Assembly (NCBI GenBank): GCA_963757815.1
Contig: CAVWSN010000011.1
Location: 15,861 to 79,860 of the forward strand
DNA from: JACVRW01 sp963757815
GTDB lineage: Bacteria > Actinomycetota > Thermoleophilia > Solirubrobacterales > Thermoleophilaceae
DNA: 64,000 nucleotides
Direction of reading: 5' to 3'
Each line of letters begins with the position of its first letter. Positions within the stretch are counted from its first letter, which is position 1. The notes under the pieces were generated by a model that saw only the letters and a program-made list of their open reading frames with translations, was not told the origin of the DNA and did no database searches. Positions 33,159-40,640 of this stretch are shown in pieces. The position numbers were made by a program, and so were the translations under genes.

Positions 33159-34544
33159 ATGAGCCCGGGCCGCCAGCGCTGGACGCTCATCGCCGCCTGC
33201 TTCTCCCAGTTCATGATCCTGCTCGACGTCACGATCGTGAATGTGGCGCTGCCCTCGATCCAACGGGAGCTGGACGTCACGTCGAGCACCCTCGTCTGGA
33301 CGATCAACGCCTACGTGCTGCCGCTCGCCTCGTTGATCCTGGTCGGCGGCACGCTCGGCGATCGCTACGGGCGCAAGCGGGTCTTCGCCCTCGGCTTCGC
33401 GCTCTTCACGCTCTTCTCGGCCGGCTGCGCGCTTTCGACGAGCGACCACATGCTGATTGCGTTCCGCGCGCTGCAGGGCGTCGGCGCGGCGCTCCTGGCG
33501 CCGCTCTCGCTCTCGATCCTCGTCGACGCGTTCGAGCCCGAGCGGCGGGCGTGGGCGATCGGGATCTGGGCGACGATCGCCGGCCTCGGGTTCGGGCTCG
33601 GCCCCGTGCTGGGCGGCGCGCTGATCGAGGCCTTCGACTGGTCGGTGATCTTCTGGGTGAACGTTCCGATCGGCATCGCGGGCCTGGTCACGACGCTCAT
33701 CCACGTGCGCGAGTCACGCGATCCGAGCGCCCGCCGGCTCGATCTCGGCGGAGCCGCTCTCGCCTCGGGCACGCTCTTCTGCCTGACCCTGGGACTGGTC
33801 GAGACAGATGATCACGCTTGGACGTCGGCGTTCACCCTTGGCTTCCTCGGTGCCGCGGTGGCGCTCGGCGCGGCCTTCCTGCTCTTCGAGGCGAGGCACC
33901 CCGAGCCGATGCTCCCGCTCGACTTCTTCCGGCGCCGGGCCTTCACGATCGCGAATCTCGACTTCTGCGTGATGTATGCCGCGCTGGCCGGCCTGCTCTT
34001 CTTCGTATCGCTGTACTTCCAGAACGTCAAGGGCTTCTCGGCGCTCGAGACCGGCGTCTCGTGGCTGACGATGCAGGTGCCGTTCATGCTCGTCTCGCTG
34101 TTCGCCGGCCGCCTCCAGGGGCGGTTCGGCGCACGCCGGGTAGTCGCCGGCGGCGCGCTCTTGGCAGGGCTCGGGATGCTCGACTTCGTGCTACTCGACG
34201 CCGACTCGCCGTTTCTCCAGGCTGTGCCGGGCTACTTCCTCGTCGGCGTCGGCTACGGCACGGCCGTCCCCGCCATTTCGGCCGTCGCGATGGGAGCGAT
34301 CGAGGTGGAGAGAGCCGGTGTCGCATCCGGCGTGCTCAACACCGCCCGCCAGGTCGGCACGGCGGTCGGCCTGGCCGCCCTCGGATCGATCGCGACGGCC
34401 GTGGCCGGAGGCTCCCTCAGCAATGGCGATGACCTCGTTTCGGGCATGCAGGCGGCAATGCTCGTCTCGGCGGCGCTCGTGCTGGCGGCCAGCCTGTTGA
34501 CGTTGGTCGGGCAGCCTCGCGCCAGCCGGCCGGCGGCAGGCTGA
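33159..34544 (+). CDS. DHA2 family MFS drug exporter
   Basis: A 461-residue, 14-helix exporter. DHA2 hallmarks are LLDVTIVNVALPSIQRELDV in helix 1, motif A in GGTLGDRYGRKRVF, and the antiporter motif C in AGLGFGLGPVLGGALIE. Late helices include GVASGVLNTARQVGTAVGLA, typical of the EmrB/QacA group. It probably exports a toxic or self-made compound by proton exchange. The ATG lies 12 bases after the SARP stop, so regulator and exporter are likely one transcript. The protein is close in type to the MarR-linked exporter at 20481-21969, which has a different regulator. Confidence 0.93.
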   Translation: MSPGRQRWTLIAACFSQFMILLDVTIVNVALPSIQRELDVTSSTLVWTINAYVLPLASLILVGGTLGDRYGRKRVFALGFALFTLFSAGCALSTSDHMLIAFRALQGVGAALLAPLSLSILVDAFEPERRAWAIGIWATIAGLGFGLGPVLGGALIEAFDWSVIFWVNVPIGIAGLVTTLIHVRESRDPSARRLDLGGAALASGTLFCLTLGLVETDDHAWTSAFTLGFLGAAVALGAAFLLFEARHPEPMLPLDFFRRRAFTIANLDFCVMYAALAGLLFFVSLYFQNVKGFSALETGVSWLTMQVPFMLVSLFAGRLQGRFGARRVVAGGALLAGLGMLDFVLLDADSPFLQAVPGYFLVGVGYGTAVPAISAVAMGAIEVERAGVASGVLNTARQVGTAVGLAALGSIATAVAGGSLSNGDDLVSGMQAAMLVSAALVLAASLLTLVGQPRASRPAAG

Positions 34545-34612
34545 ACGCGCGACAGCGGCCGTGTTGCCGGAAACGCTCGGTGTGGAGTCGACTGCCGAGC
34601 TGGCCGCCGAGG

Positions 34613-35293
34613 TCAGCCGTCACGCTGTGGCATGACGCCCGCCTGGCGCCGGAGTGCGTCGAGGTCGAGGACAGTGACACGGCGGCGGCCGGTCTCGACG
34701 ATGTTCAGCGTGCGTAGAAGCAGGAACGCCTTGCTGACGGCCTCCCGCGACGAGCCGACCCAGTTGGCCAGCTCCTCCTGCGAAAGTGGCAGCCTGACCT
34801 CGACCCCGCGCTCCTGAGGAGTGCCGAAGCGCTCGCAGAGCTCCAACAGCCGCTGCGCGAGACGTCCCGCCACATCGAGCGTCGCGAACTCCGCGCGCTG
34901 GGCGTCGGCGTAGCGAAGCCGGCGCGCGACCATGCGCAGGATCACGAGCGCGATGCGCGGATGCCGATCGAGGACAGCCAGGAAGTCCGAGCGCGGGACG
35001 ACCAGCGCATCCACCGGCTCGAGCGTCGTAACCGTCGTCGAGCGCGGGCTGTTTTCGATGGCTGCGAGCTCGCCGACCAGCTCACCTGGCCCGACGACGC
35101 CGAAGATGGCCTCCCGGCCCGCCTCGATGACGGCGACCTTGGCGCGCCCGCGGAGCAACACCACGACCTGCCCGGCCTCATCGGCCTGGTGGAGGATCGT
35201 GACGTTCGCGCCGTAGGTGCGTCGGACACCCGCGGCCCGAAGTGCGTCCGCCTCCTCGACGGACAGGGACGCTAGGAAGCCCTCCTCCGTCAT
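34613..35293 (-). CDS. Crp/Fnr family transcriptional regulator
   Basis: A 226-residue regulator. The cyclic-nucleotide-binding beta-roll covers about 1-118, with the phosphate-binding cassette region GELVGELAAIENSPRSTTV, where the Arg and Ser-Thr positions needed to bind cAMP are present. A long helix follows, then the Crp winged helix (PLSQEELANWVGSSREAVSKAFLLLRT). No Fnr-type cysteine cluster is seen, so it is a Crp-like rather than Fe-S sensor. ATG at 35293 or 35305 could be used. The imperfect palindrome at 35344-35361 in its upstream region could be its own operator. Confidence 0.92.
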   Translation of the reverse strand: MTEEGFLASLSVEEADALRAAGVRRTYGANVTILHQADEAGQVVVLLRGRAKVAVIEAGREAIFGVVGPGELVGELAAIENSPRSTTVTTLEPVDALVVPRSDFLAVLDRHPRIALVILRMVARRLRYADAQRAEFATLDVAGRLAQRLLELCERFGTPQERGVEVRLPLSQEELANWVGSSREAVSKAFLLLRTLNIVETGRRRVTVLDLDALRRQAGVMPQRDG

Positions 35294-35343
35294 TCGGCAG
35301 AGCATCTCATCTCGGACGCCGCCGCAGCCGACTGTGAACGATT

Positions 35344-35361
35344 GCGCACAAATTCGTGCAC
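35344..35361. promoter_or_regulatory. imperfect palindrome upstream of the Crp-like gene
   Basis: GCGCAC, six bases (AAATTC), GTGCAC: six-base arms with five of six positions symmetric. It lies 51-68 bases upstream of the Crp-like gene in the space shared with the divergent LPFTG gene. The six-N6-six geometry resembles Crp/Fnr sites, but the bases differ from the TGTGA-N6-TCACA consensus, so binding is only a suggestion. The rest of 35294-35591 shows no gene or clear RNA. Confidence 0.35.
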
Positions 35362-35591
35362 GACGACGTGGTCGGGCGCCCCGGCGAACGTGAGGATGCG
35401 GTGCGTCAGATCCATTGGCCGTAGGAGTGATTCAGTTGCACAGAGGTTTGGCCTCGCCGCCGCACTCAGCCCCGGACGGCACTGACCACACAGGTCAGCG
35501 AAACGTCCGCGGAATGTCAGCGGGTAGTGCTCTGCTTCACCACGGCTACTCGACCTACCAGGATTCAATGCCTGGAGGAAGGAAGACCCAG

Positions 35592-35897
35592 ATGAAGACC
35601 CGACTGACTTCACTGCTCGCAGTCGTCGTGCTGGTGCTCGTCATGGCCGTGCCTGCGTTCGCGCAGACCGCGACCCAGGATGGCTATACGGCGACGGCCG
35701 GGCAGGTGCAGGCTCAGGTCGACGACGAGTCGAGCGCTCCGGTGGCTGTGACCACCAGTGGCGGTGGTGGCGGCGGTGGCAGCCTGCCGTTCACCGGCCT
35801 CGACGTGGCGCTGCTCGCGGGCGCCGGCCTGCTGCTCGTGGGTGCGGGCCTCGGCATGCGGCGCCTGACGCGGGCACCCGGCCACAGCCCCGCCTAG
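35592..35897 (+). CDS. small LPxTG-type surface protein
   Basis: A 101-residue exported protein. The signal peptide MKTRLTSLLAVVVLVLVMAV ends at AFAQ. A short mature part of about 35 residues is followed by a seven-glycine run. The sorting signal is then complete: SLPFTG at residues 64-69, a hydrophobic helix DVALLAGAGLLLVGAGLG and a positive tail RRLTR. A sortase would cut between Thr and Gly and link it to the cell wall; no sortase gene is in the window. A good ribosome site (GGAGGAAGG) precedes the ATG. The mature part is too short to hold an enzyme. A sugar transferase gene follows after 32 bases. Confidence 0.85.
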   Translation: MKTRLTSLLAVVVLVLVMAVPAFAQTATQDGYTATAGQVQAQVDDESSAPVAVTTSGGGGGGGSLPFTGLDVALLAGAGLLLVGAGLGMRRLTRAPGHSPA

Positions 35898-35929
35898 TCG
35901 CGACAGGTTCCGCCCTGAGAGGCTGACCG

Positions 35930-37474
35930 ATGGCCGCTTCAGCACCCGTTAGCACGACCGGCGCGGCGCAGGTAGGCGCGCCGGTCGCGCACCTCGGCGG
36001 TGGAGGCCGGATAGGCGCCGTTGAGGCGCTCGAGGAGGCCGCGCAGGGACACCCTGCGCGGCGCCGGCTCTTTCACGGCCGCGGCTTGTCGCTGGTTCGC
36101 CTGTTCACCGACGCGCTGATGGTGCAGCTTGGCACCGTCATCGCCGTGCTCGGCGCACCGGCAGCACAGACCGATGGTCAAGCGGTCGGCCTCGTCTGGC
36201 TGTTCCCGCCGCTGGTGCTCGCGCTGATGGCGATCCGCGGGCTCTACAGGGATTCGATCCAGCTGCGGAGGCTGGAGGGAATCGGTCGGGTGCTGGCGGC
36301 GACCTCGCTTGCCGCCGTTGCCCTGATCGCGGCCGTGGCGCTTTTCTACCCCTACGCCGATCCGGCGCCGCTGGTTGGGCGGGCGTGGGTGTTCGGGACG
36401 CTCTACCTCGGCGCCGGGCGCCTGCTCCTGGGCTGGGCGCACCGTCGCGCGCGTGTGACACGCCTGGCGGCCAGGCCCACCCTGATCGTGGGCGCCGGCG
36501 AGGTCGGCGCGCACGTCGAACGGCGCCTCTTGGGCCAGCCCGAGCTCGGTCTGTACCCGGTCGGCTACCTCGACGCCGACCCGCCCTCGGACGACGAGGT
36601 GCCGGGCCGCAGCGCACCGGTACTGGGCGGGCCCGCGGACCTGGCCGACGTGGCGCGCGAGACCGGCGCCGAGCACGTGGTGCTGGGCTTCAGCTCGACC
36701 CCGGACCAGCGGCTGATCCCGTTCGTCCGCGAGTGCGAGGCGCTCGGTCTCAAGGTCTCGGTGGTGCCGCGGCTGTTCGACTTCGTCAACGTCCACGTCT
36801 CGCTCGAGCATCTCGGCGGCCTGCCGCTGTTCGGCCTCCACAGCATCGATCCCAAGGGCTGGCAGTTCGACATCAAGCACGTCCTCGACCGGGTGATTGC
36901 GGCGGCGGCGCTGGTGCTCCTCTCGCCGCTGCTGATCGGCCTCGCGCTGGCGGTCAGGCTGTCCTCGCCGGGCCCGATCATGTTCCGCCAACGGCGGATC
37001 GGCCGCGACGGGCGCGACTTCGAGTTGCTCAAGTTCCGCTCGATGCGGCCGGCGCCGGCGAGCGCCCACCCGAGCGATCAGAGCAACGTCGTGGCGCTGC
37101 ATCCCGACATCGCCCCGGGCGGCGTCGAGGGCGCCGACCGCCGCACCCGCGTGGGAACGCTCATGCGCCGCACCTCGATGGACGAACTGCCCCAGCTGAT
37201 CAACGTGCTCCGCGGCGAGATGAGCCTCGTGGGACCGCGCCCCGAACGGCCCGAATTCGTCGATCTCTACGGACCGCGGATCGCGCGCTACACAGACCGC
37301 CACCGCGTCAAGTCCGGCATCACCGGCTGGGCCCAGGTGCACGGCCTGCGCGGCAAGACTTCGCTCTCAGACCGCGTCGAGTGGGACAACTACTACATCG
37401 AGAACTGGTCCCTCGGCCTCGACCTGAAGATCCTCGTGATGACCGCGGCGGCCGTCCTGCACCGCGCCGAGTGA
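35930..37474 (+). CDS. polyprenyl-phosphate sugar-1-phosphate transferase (WbaP/WcaJ type)
   Basis: A 514-residue membrane enzyme that starts an exopolysaccharide or glycan unit by loading a sugar phosphate onto undecaprenyl phosphate. Four or so N-terminal helices (60-165) precede a Rossmann-like domain with TLIVGAGEVGAHVERRLLG (about 180-300). A further helix, AAAALVLLSPLLIGLALAV, leads into the catalytic domain. Its motifs are PGPIMFRQRRIGRDG, FELLKFRSMR, RRTSMDELPQLINVLRGEMSLVGPRP and the end DLKILVMTAAAVL. All bacterial sugar-transferase signatures are present. The sugar is unknown, and no glycosyltransferase cluster follows. Confidence 0.94.
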   Translation: MAASAPVSTTGAAQVGAPVAHLGGGGRIGAVEALEEAAQGHPARRRLFHGRGLSLVRLFTDALMVQLGTVIAVLGAPAAQTDGQAVGLVWLFPPLVLALMAIRGLYRDSIQLRRLEGIGRVLAATSLAAVALIAAVALFYPYADPAPLVGRAWVFGTLYLGAGRLLLGWAHRRARVTRLAARPTLIVGAGEVGAHVERRLLGQPELGLYPVGYLDADPPSDDEVPGRSAPVLGGPADLADVARETGAEHVVLGFSSTPDQRLIPFVRECEALGLKVSVVPRLFDFVNVHVSLEHLGGLPLFGLHSIDPKGWQFDIKHVLDRVIAAAALVLLSPLLIGLALAVRLSSPGPIMFRQRRIGRDGRDFELLKFRSMRPAPASAHPSDQSNVVALHPDIAPGGVEGADRRTRVGTLMRRTSMDELPQLINVLRGEMSLVGPRPERPEFVDLYGPRIARYTDRHRVKSGITGWAQVHGLRGKTSLSDRVEWDNYYIENWSLGLDLKILVMTAAAVLHRAE

Positions 37475-37521
37475 ATTGTCAACAAACCCGCTTCCCAGGA
37501 AGCAAAGGAGAGATAGCAGCG

Positions 37522-37923
37522 ATGTTCGACACCAACACCGATCACATTCGTTTCGCAACCGAAGAGGACGCCGACACACTGAGAAGCCTCGCCGAGCGTG
37601 CCTCCCAGCAGCCGCTTGACGGCCGCGTGCTGATCGGCGACATCGACGGTAGGCCGGCCGCGGCGCTTTCGCTCCTCGACGGACGCGTGCTCGCCGAGTC
37701 CTCGCATCGCACCGCCCGGCTCGTCGTCGCTCTGCGTTTGCGAGCCGGCACCATCCGGGCCTACGAGGCCACGCCGTCGCTGCGCGAGCGGCTCGTCAGA
37801 GCGCTTCCCCCGTTCCGCGGCAGCACGATCGTGGTGCCGGTCTCACCCGCTCTCAGGAGCTGGCCGCCGAGCTGGCGTGAAGGACACGACCGGGTTGAGG
37901 ACGAGCGCGGCCTGGCGGCCTAG
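37522..37923 (+). CDS. small GNAT-half protein, paralog A
   Basis: A 133-residue protein whose first 75 residues look like the start of a GNAT acetyltransferase fold: IRFATEEDADTLRSLAERAS, LDGRVLIGDIDGRPAAALSL, then DGRVLAESSHRTARLVVALRLRA. The acetyl-CoA-binding part (Q/R-x2-G-x-G/A) is missing and the rest is Arg/Pro-rich, so acetyl transfer is unlikely. A second copy of the same layout lies at 40132-40503. An AAAGGAG ribosome site lies upstream of the ATG. The function is unknown; the pattern suggests a family of stand-alone half-GNAT folds. It follows the sugar transferase by 47 bases. Confidence 0.7.
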   Translation: MFDTNTDHIRFATEEDADTLRSLAERASQQPLDGRVLIGDIDGRPAAALSLLDGRVLAESSHRTARLVVALRLRAGTIRAYEATPSLRERLVRALPPFRGSTIVVPVSPALRSWPPSWREGHDRVEDERGLAA

Positions 37924-38993
37924 GCCGTCCGGGAAGCGCGCGGGCCGTGCTGCGGCAGCCGCCACATCAGCTCGGCGATGGCGAGGCCGAGCACGATCCC
38001 GAGGGCGCTCCAGGCCGCGCGTTCGAGCGCGACCGCGACGCCTTGGTAGTCGACCGCGCTGACGGTGAGCAGCGCGGTCGGCGTGAGGAGCACGACGAGC
38101 CAGAAGTAGCCGCGCGAGTGCAGCGCGAAGAGCCCGAAGGCGGCGATGCCCTGAGCGCCGACCATGAGCCACTCTTGGCCGGTCGCGATCGTGAGCAGTG
38201 CGATCACCGCGGTCCCGACGAGCGTGCCGGTGGCGCGCTGGAGCGCCCGTACGTTGCTCGCGTGCTCTTCGGGCTGCAGCACCGCCAGCACCGTGAGCGG
38301 GACCCAGTAGCCGTGCTGGAGCTCCAGCAGCTGGTAGAGCAGCGTGGTCGCGGCGACGATGGACGCGAGCCGCAGCGCGTGGGCACGCAGCAGCTTGTCG
38401 CCCGTGAGCGCCTCGAGGAGCTGGCGGGTCCCGAGCACGAGCACCTTTCGAAGGGGCGTCGCCGTTGGTCCCGCGGGCGGAGCGTCGTCGGCGTACGCGG
38501 CGACCATCAGGACGACCCCGACAGCGGATCCCAGCAGGAACCACAGCGTGCGCATCCCGACGTCGAGCGATTCCGCCGGGAGCCCGTTCGTTATCACGAA
38601 GATCGCGCCGATCACGAAGCCGGTAAGGCCACCATTGCGGCCGAACGTGCGCAGGAACGCGGCCAGCCCGATCCACGCGAATGCAAGCGCCACCGAGGCC
38701 ACCACGCTGTCCTGGGCAGCGGTCCCCAGTGCGACCGACGCGCAGCAACCGAGCGCGGCGCCGGCGCCCCATCCGAGCCGCTCGCGCAGGACCCCGCGCG
38801 GCACCCCGAGCGCACCGTTGAGCCCACCGAAGCAGGCCACCACGCCGATCGCCGGCTCACCGGCGGCAATGCCGATCGCCAGCGGCGCGCAGCTCGCGAC
38901 CCCGCCCGCGAGGCCGGCGCGCGCGTCGACGCCCTGCCGCTCGACGCGAAACGCCTCCGCCCACAGCCCGGCCGCCGGTATGCGCGACGCCAT
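37920..38993 (-). CDS. FUSC-like (aromatic acid exporter type) membrane protein
   Basis: A 357-residue membrane protein with two blocks of about five or six helices separated by a soluble middle of about 50 residues (DDAPPAGPTATPLRKVLVLGTRQLLEALTGDK), the layout of FUSC/YccS-type proteins. The second block begins with LRLASIVAATTLLYQLLELQHGYWVPLTVLAVLQPE, close to the conserved FUSC motif with the Tyr-Trp and Pro residues. Some members export aromatic acids, others are unassigned. ATG at 38993 is a sensible start just before the first hydrophobic block. The 3' end overlaps the convergent paralog A gene by four bases. Confidence 0.82.
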   Translation of the reverse strand: MASRIPAAGLWAEAFRVERQGVDARAGLAGGVASCAPLAIGIAAGEPAIGVVACFGGLNGALGVPRGVLRERLGWGAGAALGCCASVALGTAAQDSVVASVALAFAWIGLAAFLRTFGRNGGLTGFVIGAIFVITNGLPAESLDVGMRTLWFLLGSAVGVVLMVAAYADDAPPAGPTATPLRKVLVLGTRQLLEALTGDKLLRAHALRLASIVAATTLLYQLLELQHGYWVPLTVLAVLQPEEHASNVRALQRATGTLVGTAVIALLTIATGQEWLMVGAQGIAAFGLFALHSRGYFWLVVLLTPTALLTVSAVDYQGVAVALERAAWSALGIVLGLAIAELMWRLPQHGPRASRTA

Positions 38994-39046
38994 CGAGCAC
39001 TGCACCCTAACCCGCCGCCTCGACGGCCGCGCGATCCCGCCGCCGG

Positions 39047-39358
39047 ATGACGAGCGCGCGCAAGATGCTCCCTTCCTCGGGTCTCGGACTGGCCTTGGCC
39101 ACGATCGGGTTGTGCGTGGCCGCGCTGGCGACGCTCCAGCTCGCTGTTGTGATCGCGGGCGACCCACCGGGCGTTTCGGACGCAACCGTCGCGCTGCCGG
39201 CGCTTGTGGGCATCGCCTACGCCGCTGCCGGGCTCGTCGCCTGGGCGCGTCGGCCCCATAACCGGATAGGGGCGCTCCTCACGGCCGCCGGCCTGGCGTG
39301 GCTCGGCTGGGGCCTGTGGGCCGCGGACATTCCGGTCCTGGTCGCGGTGGGCTTCTAG
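39047..39358 (+). CDS. small membrane protein, probable remnant of a histidine-kinase sensor domain
   Basis: A 103-residue protein with three hydrophobic helices: GLALATIGLCVAALATLQLAV, LPALVGIAYAAAGLVAW and RIGALLTAAGLAWLGWGLWA. The order, and the Arg-Arg-Pro-x-Asn-x-Ile-Gly joint before the third helix, resemble the N-terminal sensor of actinobacterial two-component kinases. Such kinases continue with further helices, GAF/HisKA_3 and ATPase domains, all absent here. The response regulator begins 14 bases downstream. Either a kinase was cut down to its first 100 residues, or this is a stand-alone membrane partner. Confidence 0.65.
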   Translation: MTSARKMLPSSGLGLALATIGLCVAALATLQLAVVIAGDPPGVSDATVALPALVGIAYAAAGLVAWARRPHNRIGALLTAAGLAWLGWGLWAADIPVLVAVGF

Positions 39359-39371
39359 ACGCGGAGCTGCC

Positions 39372-40130
39372 ATGCGGATCGTGATCGGCGAGGACCAGGT
39401 GCTGCTGCGCGAGGGACTCATCCGGCTGCTCGAGGAGGCGGGCCACGAGGTGGTGGGCAGTGCCGGCGACGGCCCCGACATGGTGCGCAAGGCCAAGGCC
39501 CATCGGCCCGACCTCGTGATCGCCGACGTGCGCATGCCGCCGTCGCAGACCGACGAGGGGCTGCGGGCCGCGCTCGAGATCCGGTCCGCAGAACCCGGGA
39601 TCGGGATCCTCGTGCTCTCCCACCACGTCGTGGTGCGGTACGCACTCGAGCTCCTCGCCGGGGACGCCTCGGGGGTCGGCTACCTCCTCAAGCAGCGCGT
39701 CGCCGACCTCGATCGCTTCTTCGCCGCCCTCGAGCGGATCCACGCCGGCGGCTCGGTGATCGACCCCGAGGTGGTGTCCGCCCTGCTCGGGCGGGCGCGA
39801 CAGGATCCGATCGACAGGCTCACCCCGCGCCAGCGGGAGGTGCTCGCGCTGATGGCCGAGGGCCGCACCAACGCCGGCATCGCCGAGGAGCTCGTGATCA
39901 CCGAGAAGGCCGTCGCCAAGCACGTGGCCGGCATCTTCGAGGCGCTCGGGCTGCCCCCCACCGCCGACGGCAACCGGCGCGTGCTCGCCGTGATCCAGTA
40001 CCTGACCGCTGAGGCGGATCTCCCGGAGGGGTACTGGCACCACCTCCGTTCGGGTGTCAGGGGCATGGGATCGGAGCCGGTCCGGGGCGATGCTCGTAAC
40101 GCAACCCCAAACGACCAAAGGAGCAGTTGA
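39372..40130 (+). CDS. NarL/LuxR-type response regulator
   Basis: A 252-residue regulator. The receiver domain (1-125) has Glu-Asp at 7-8 in IVIGEDQVLLREGL, the phospho-acceptor Asp in LVIADVRMPPSQTDEGL and the Lys of VGYLLKQRV. The LuxR domain (about 150-215) reads LTPRQREVLALMAEGRTNAGIAEELVITEKAVAKHVAGIF. This form, with SQTDEGL in the receiver, is common beside HisKA_3-type kinases in actinobacteria. Here only a sensor-like fragment precedes it, so the phosphate donor is unclear. The paralog B half-GNAT gene starts two bases after the stop and is probably cotranscribed. Confidence 0.92.
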   Translation: MRIVIGEDQVLLREGLIRLLEEAGHEVVGSAGDGPDMVRKAKAHRPDLVIADVRMPPSQTDEGLRAALEIRSAEPGIGILVLSHHVVVRYALELLAGDASGVGYLLKQRVADLDRFFAALERIHAGGSVIDPEVVSALLGRARQDPIDRLTPRQREVLALMAEGRTNAGIAEELVITEKAVAKHVAGIFEALGLPPTADGNRRVLAVIQYLTAEADLPEGYWHHLRSGVRGMGSEPVRGDARNATPNDQRSS

Positions 40131-40131
40131 G

Positions 40132-40503
40132 ATGTCCTTCGATCCCAATGCCGTCACGATCCGCGAAGCCCAGGCCGCCGACGACGACGGTCTGCGCCGG
40201 CTGGCGGAGCTCGACAGCAGCCGGAGGCCGAGCGGCCGCATCCTGGTGGGCGAGCTGGACGGCGAGCTCGTCGCGGCCGTGCCGATGGCGGGCGGGCCGG
40301 CCATCGCCGATCCCATGCGAGCGACCTCCGCGGTGGTCAGCCTGCTCGGGCTGCGCGCGGCGCAGTTGCGCGGCCTGGAACACCGTTGGAGGTCCCGCGG
40401 GCAGACCCGGCGGTTGATACCGGCCGCCGGAGCCGGCCGGGCGCACGGTCCGCGCCGGCCCGCAACCGCGGGCGCACCCCTCGAAGCGAAACGCGCCGCG
40501 TAG
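40132..40503 (+). CDS. small GNAT-half protein, paralog B
   Basis: A 123-residue protein with the same plan as the product of 37522-37923. It has IREAQAADDDGLRRLAELDS, SGRILVGELDGELVAAVPM and DPMRATSAVVSLLGLRAAQLR, then a basic, disordered tail. The first two strands and helix of a GNAT fold are present but no acetyl-CoA site. An AAAGGAG ribosome site precedes the ATG, as for paralog A. It directly follows an orphan response regulator, and paralog A follows an envelope sugar transferase. A regulatory or binding role is possible, and no enzyme activity is assigned. Confidence 0.7.
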   Translation: MSFDPNAVTIREAQAADDDGLRRLAELDSSRRPSGRILVGELDGELVAAVPMAGGPAIADPMRATSAVVSLLGLRAAQLRGLEHRWRSRGQTRRLIPAAGAGRAHGPRRPATAGAPLEAKRAA

Positions 40504-40640
40504 GGAGGCCGCAGGTGGATCCGATACTCGGCCCGCACGGGAACCGGCAAGCTCGACCGTCACACCCTCGAGACCCAGGTCACCTCAGACCTCGCCCCAT
40601 GCTGACGGCGGGGACCGGGCGTCGCCCCGAACTCTCGAGC

